A stretch of DNA of 64,000 nt, from positions 15,859,917 through 15,923,916 of the forward strand of contig CM026422.1 in the NCBI GenBank assembly GCA_014871385.1, read 5' to 3'. Of the stretch, positions 60,335-64,000 are shown piece after piece; the stretch's first letter is position 1; every line of letters starts with the position of its first letter. The translations under genes and the position numbers were made by a program. Below the pieces are notes generated by a model. The model made no database searches. It saw only the letters and a program-made list of their open reading frames with translations, and had not been told where the DNA came from. Origin of the DNA: Ceratodon purpureus (taxonomy: Eukaryota > Streptophyta > Bryopsida > Pseudoditrichales > Ditrichaceae).

Positions 60335-61852
60335 TCAGGCAGACACTATCACGCGCAACTGTCCCAGCCAGAAGTATACCATGCCCACAGCACAGTAAAC
60401 CGACGTAAGCATCAGCGGGAGAAACGGCAGAGAGCTCCCGAACCAAAATGGATGCACGCACAGCCCATAAATCTCTACCACCACTAAACCCCCCAAATAA
60501 AATCTTTCCAATAAACCTATCACAAACGTCTTGTCCTCTGACGTCGTCTCGTCCTTCTTTGCAACCTCCTCCGGGTTAAACAACTCCGAGAAGCTGATCC
60601 ACATCACAGACGCATAGAGGAGGAGAAGAATCACCTTGATGGGATACTCCTTCGCTTCAAAAAGAAGCGGAAACAGGGAGTATGTCGAAACGATGGACAA
60701 GAACATGAAAGTCCTTGCATCCTCCACTCGCTCAACCGCCACCACGCTGAACGGAATCACCATGTGCAGGGAAGCTTTCTCATGAACATGCCACCCGAAC
60801 ATAAATCCGCATGTGAAAATGTAGGTAACCCAGCGGATGAAAGATTTCGGGGAAGGTCTTCTCCATGCTTGCAGAAGGCACGGCATCATGGAACCAAGGA
60901 CCAGAGTCGCCGACATAAGAGGAGTGATCTGTGAGAAGACGCTGTATGGGGTGAAATCGCCAACAAGCCCACCAGTTAACCCTGCTTGAGGCTTCTCAAC
61001 CAAAACGCCGAAAACCCTCCGCAACACCACAGCAGCGAGCTTATCACCCGCGTTATAGAGAGCCCATGCATTAGGAGCCCAGTATGCGTGACATAAACCC
61101 CGCCCAAATGGAAACAAACGTTTCAGAATTTGGGGAATCTGACCATGATATGCAAAGGGGCCAAACGCCAGGGATACAACCCCAACCACGGAGCCTGCCA
61201 TGGCGCAGAACCGAGCTATGGCATGTGATCCGCGACAGTAATGTCGAAGGATGTACACGAAGTAAATTGGCCCTGCAACTGCGAATAAGTGCTTGAAGCA
61301 GACGAGAATTGCAAAGTAGATGCCACCGAGTAAGTCATTCCCATCTCGAATCGCAGCTAGGGATAGCAAGAGAATCCCGAAGAGGAACCCGTTGTATTGA
61401 AAGTGGATGTGATCCACAATTATGAGACCGGGCGCAAATATGACCGCCGAGAAGAGGACTCTTCGTCGAGCGATCGTGAGACCGCGGCTGATTTCCCACA
61501 GGCCCCAATAGAGGATGATATCAGCCACCATGACAGTGGCTCTCTGGAAGAGCACCACATTCCCGGCTTTGTAATTCTGCCCTTCGATTAGGTCAACAAT
61601 TCTCGGGTCGACCCAGGAGGCGAAAACTGCCAGAAAGCGCTCGAAGAATGCGAAGAAGGGAGGATAGTCGAGCGTCCACTCGCTGGATTCGTCGGAGTAC
61701 CAGTGCTGCAGCGGCAGGGAGTGCGTGATCGCCAACCAGTGCCGGTGCACCTCGAAGTCCGTGCTGTGGTAGGCTGGTACCAGGAGCAGCTTCACGCATG
61801 TGGCGATCGATGCCAACCAGAGCAAGTCCTCGAATCCTCCCTCTACACCCAT
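60335..61852 (-). CDS. ALG8: ALG8: dolichyl-P-Glc:Glc1Man9GlcNAc2-PP-dolichol alpha-1,3-glucosyltransferase
   Basis: One uninterrupted exon encodes 505 aa, the normal family length (GT57, ALG6/ALG8 family). The luminal loop after the first helix has 'HSTDFEVHRHWLAITHSLP' (about 29-47) and 'WTLDYPPFFAFFE' (about 58-70), where the acidic residues and DYPP are family-defining. Next come 'HIHFQYNGFLFGILLLSL', 'CFKHLFAVAGPIYFVYIL', 'FPFGRGLCHAYWAPNAWALY' and 'FGWHVHEKASLHMVIPFS'. It adds the second glucose to the dolichol-linked oligosaccharide in the ER lumen before transfer to protein. 'HYQHNGFL'-type ALG6 hallmarks are replaced by the ALG8 forms, so ALG8 is favoured over ALG6. It lacks introns, unlike most neighbours, and is divergent from the SAICAR synthase gene. 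Confidence 0.95.
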   Translation of the reverse strand: MGVEGGFEDLLWLASIATCVKLLLVPAYHSTDFEVHRHWLAITHSLPLQHWYSDESSEWTLDYPPFFAFFERFLAVFASWVDPRIVDLIEGQNYKAGNVVLFQRATVMVADIILYWGLWEISRGLTIARRRVLFSAVIFAPGLIIVDHIHFQYNGFLFGILLLSLAAIRDGNDLLGGIYFAILVCFKHLFAVAGPIYFVYILRHYCRGSHAIARFCAMAGSVVGVVSLAFGPFAYHGQIPQILKRLFPFGRGLCHAYWAPNAWALYNAGDKLAAVVLRRVFGVLVEKPQAGLTGGLVGDFTPYSVFSQITPLMSATLVLGSMMPCLLQAWRRPSPKSFIRWVTYIFTCGFMFGWHVHEKASLHMVIPFSVVAVERVEDARTFMFLSIVSTYSLFPLLFEAKEYPIKVILLLLYASVMWISFSELFNPEEVAKKDETTSEDKTFVIGLLERFYLGGLVVVEIYGLCVHPFWFGSSLPFLPLMLTSVYCAVGMVYFWLGQLRVIVSA

Positions 61853-62459
61853 CGTGATGAACCCTAATGCTTCCTCACCCCCTTTTTTGCAGCATCTCTA
61901 TCAACATCCTCATGGCAACATCCTCATTGCAACATCCATGGGCTGCTTGCAACTCCGTCATAACCCACTTAACCTCATTAACCTCCCGCGTCCAAAACTT
62001 CAAACCCGTCCTTTCAACTGCTCCCACCTGATTCGTCCCTCCAGACGTGAAAACCCAAATACTTCTCAACAAAGCACAGGTGCAAACACACAACTAGTCG
62101 GTAGTCAAGCAAGGAACAACGTTTCAGAAACCAAAACACTACTTTTTTCTTTTGCCTTTTTCGTTTTTTTCTCTCCTTTTTATGAAATAGGGAGCAAGTT
62201 GGCATGCCATGTGTGTTTGGGATGATGAAGAATCAGTGCAGAATCACAGGACATTTGGGTGTATCCATATGGAATGTTGGAGGTTGTCTGCTTCGTTTCA
62301 TGAGAAGAGCAGGATAGTTTTGTTGCTATTCAGCACTTAGTTTGCGTATGACGTTTCATGGTGGCTGGCTGCTGAGGGGCTTTGTTGAATGGGTTTGGAT
62401 GTTGTTTATGACTAAGTGGTGAGAAGAGGGAAGGAGAGAGGTTGTGAGAATTTGTAGAG
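61853..62459. promoter_or_regulatory. Divergent promoter region shared by ALG8 and SAICAR synthase
   Basis: The 607 bp between the two start codons must hold both leaders and core promoters. No gene is supported inside. A C/T-rich stretch lies next to ALG8 and a G-rich 'gaagagggaaggagagagg' stretch next to the other gene. I cannot pick a TATA box with confidence. Confidence 0.5.
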
Positions 62460-63976
62460 ATGGTTGCAGGAGCGATGATGAGCGTGAGTCATGTTTATAT
62501 TGGCTCTCGCTCGGTTGAGGCGTTTGTTCGAGAGCCTGGTTCGTCGTTAGCAACTGATGTGCCGTCATCTCGTTGCTCTGGGGGGCTTCGTCTTCCTTCG
62601 ACGTCGCGTGTTGCTCTTTCCTCCCGTGCTGCGTTAAGCGGTGGGTCGAAGTTCTCCTGCTTGCTGCGAGGGGGCAGGAATGGAGCTGCAGGGATGAAGG
62701 GTGCGGCGATGGGGATTACCTGTGCGGCAGCGACCTCGACCGTGGACTTGAATGCGCGGCGGCCGGAGGTGGAGACTGCGATCGACGAATCTATAGGCAA
62801 TTGTATTTCTGAGACCCATCTCAATGATACGATTCCAGCGCTGGGGCCAAAAATTCGTGGCAAGGTGAGCAAAAAAATTCTTTTCTCATTTGCGAGAGTA
62901 CCTAATTGCTCCATCTATTCGGGCGGGCTGTCGTCCTTATAGTCAAAGGTTTCTAGAGAGCGCCTTCTTGTTTGGTATGCAGTTGCGGTGACATAATCTT
63001 TCTATGTTGGCTTACCTTCCAATTTGCTCTTCTACACTAAATTCGCGCCAACATTGTCTTTGCGGCAGGTGAGAGATATTTACGAAGCCGGAGATTACAT
63101 GGTGTTGGTCACCACTGATAGGCAAAGTGCATTCGATCGCGTGCTCGCCTCTGTGCCTTTCAAGGGCCAGGTGAGTTTGGAAACGCCTTAAACCCTAAAC
63201 CCTTAGCTTTGGGGTTGCTGAGACAAATCCTCTTTACAGACATATGTCCGGGCTTTGTATGTTGAGAATTTTTGGTTTGGTTTGGTTTGGTTTGGTTTGA
63301 TGCGGTGCAGGTGTTGAATCAGACAAGCGTCTGGTGGTTTAACAACACCAAGCACATTACAGATAATGCGGTTGTCAGTGCTCCCGACCCAAATGTCACC
63401 ATTGCTAAGAAGTGTACAGTCTTCCCTGTTGAGTTTGTAGGTAATAATCTCTCCACTTTCTTTGCACTCTTGTTGCACATTGTACATTCTGCACCAAATC
63501 AATTGGAATCTATTTAGACTCATGTTTTTTGTTGGCATGTTCAACTAGTGATAACGATACTTTGAAAGGCTATCTCAACTTTTAGAATTTGTTTTGGAGC
63601 CGTTTGTGCAACTCTTTTTGGTGAAAATGAAGAATCCTAGGTTATCTGGATTTGTGTTGTTTGGTAGTTTTGATGGGCTAGTTGATATTTAGTTGCTGTG
63701 CTTGTCCAAAAGTATGAGCAGGCAGTTCAATTTTTCTTAGGTTATTAATTCCAGGGAAAATTTTATGGTCAAGTGCCATTCGTTGTTGGACTGAAATTGG
63801 TTGTTTTTTTTTCGCCAATTTCGGTAGATGGGCAATGATGCGTTGAGAGCAACTCTTCCATTGTATTCTTGTGTGTTTTCCAGTACGAGGGTTTATGACT
63901 GGCAGCACGAGTACTTCACTATGGACAGTTTATAACCAGGGTGTCCGCAATTACTGTGGCAATGATCTCGTTGAAG
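62460..63976 (+). CDS. PUR7: Plastid SAICAR synthase (phosphoribosylaminoimidazole-succinocarboxamide synthase), 5' part
   Basis: Four exons are visible (62460-62864, 63069-63170, 63311-63440, 63884-63976), and the gene continues past the right edge with a donor at 63977. The first ~90 residues are Ser/Ala/Gly/Arg-rich with few acids, a plausible chloroplast transit peptide. The enzyme starts with '[20 protein letters not shown]' and '[19 protein letters not shown]', then '[13 protein letters not shown]', '[20 protein letters not shown]' and '[13 protein letters not shown]'. These are the SAICAR synthase nucleotide- and substrate-binding blocks. It joins CAIR and aspartate using ATP in de novo purine synthesis. 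About 243 codons are present, and the C-terminal third or more is outside the window. The intron before exon 3 carries a short (TTTGG)n tract (about 63272-63299). Confidence 0.95.
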
Positions 63977-64000
63977 GTAACGAATTGATGTTTATTTTCC

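Overview
This is a eukaryotic nuclear window, almost certainly from a land plant. It carries a RABA-type Rab GTPase, an OSCA/CSC1 channel, a plant-type GT77 nucleotide-sugar transferase, an LpxB-like lipid A disaccharide synthase, an amaranthin-type lectin, ALG8 and a plastid-type SAICAR synthase. Genes have many short GT-AG introns and lie in AT-rich intergenic DNA full of transposon debris. I lean to a moss or another non-seed plant, with low certainty. There are no prokaryotic operons, ribosome binding sites or CRISPR arrays, and I found no intact rRNA or tRNA gene.

Layout. 1-9.6 kb is AT-rich and repeat-bearing: a duplicated element with a pol III B box, a frameshifted GC-rich pseudogene at 3.1-4.3 kb and a 21-bp GC-rich minisatellite at 7.5 kb. 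9.7-18.1 kb holds two convergent genes of unrecognised plant families. Gene A is on + (704 aa; coiled coil and RING-like domain). Gene B is on - (947 aa in a four-exon model; coiled coil plus a zinc-finger, transposase-like body). They are separated by a second copy of the duplicated element and a degenerate ~200-bp tandem repeat. 18.7-19.65 kb is the 3' end of a Ty1/copia retrotransposon that carries an antisense reading frame with a viroplasmin/RNase H1-type hybrid-binding domain.

21.8-27.2 kb is an 11-exon OSCA channel, followed by a small repeat-built membrane protein (28.4 kb) and a GT77 gene (31.8-33.6 kb). 33.7-43.2 kb is AT-rich and apparently gene-free. It holds two inverted ~920-bp elements with CCCC..GGGG ends and TTAA flanks, and about 330 bp of perfect (AGATAT)n. 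An amaranthin-aerolysin lectin gene lies at 43.3-44.5 kb, a Stowaway-like MITE at 46.6-47.2 kb, a RABA Rab at 48.6-49.8 kb and a Ty3/gypsy RT remnant at 50.5 kb. 53.3-64 kb is gene-dense: an intronless TMEM45/DUF716 gene, an 11-exon LpxB gene, an intronless ALG8, and the 5' part of SAICAR synthase running off the right edge. ALG8 and SAICAR synthase share a 0.6-kb divergent promoter region.

The housekeeping genes do not form one pathway: they cover N-glycan assembly, purine synthesis, organellar lipid A-type synthesis, membrane traffic and osmosensing. The most unusual content is the gene A / gene B pair, the antisense hybrid-binding ORF in the copia element and the TTAA-flanked inverted elements. 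Exon coordinates were derived by hand from GT-AG sites, reading frame and family conservation; no alignment tool was used.
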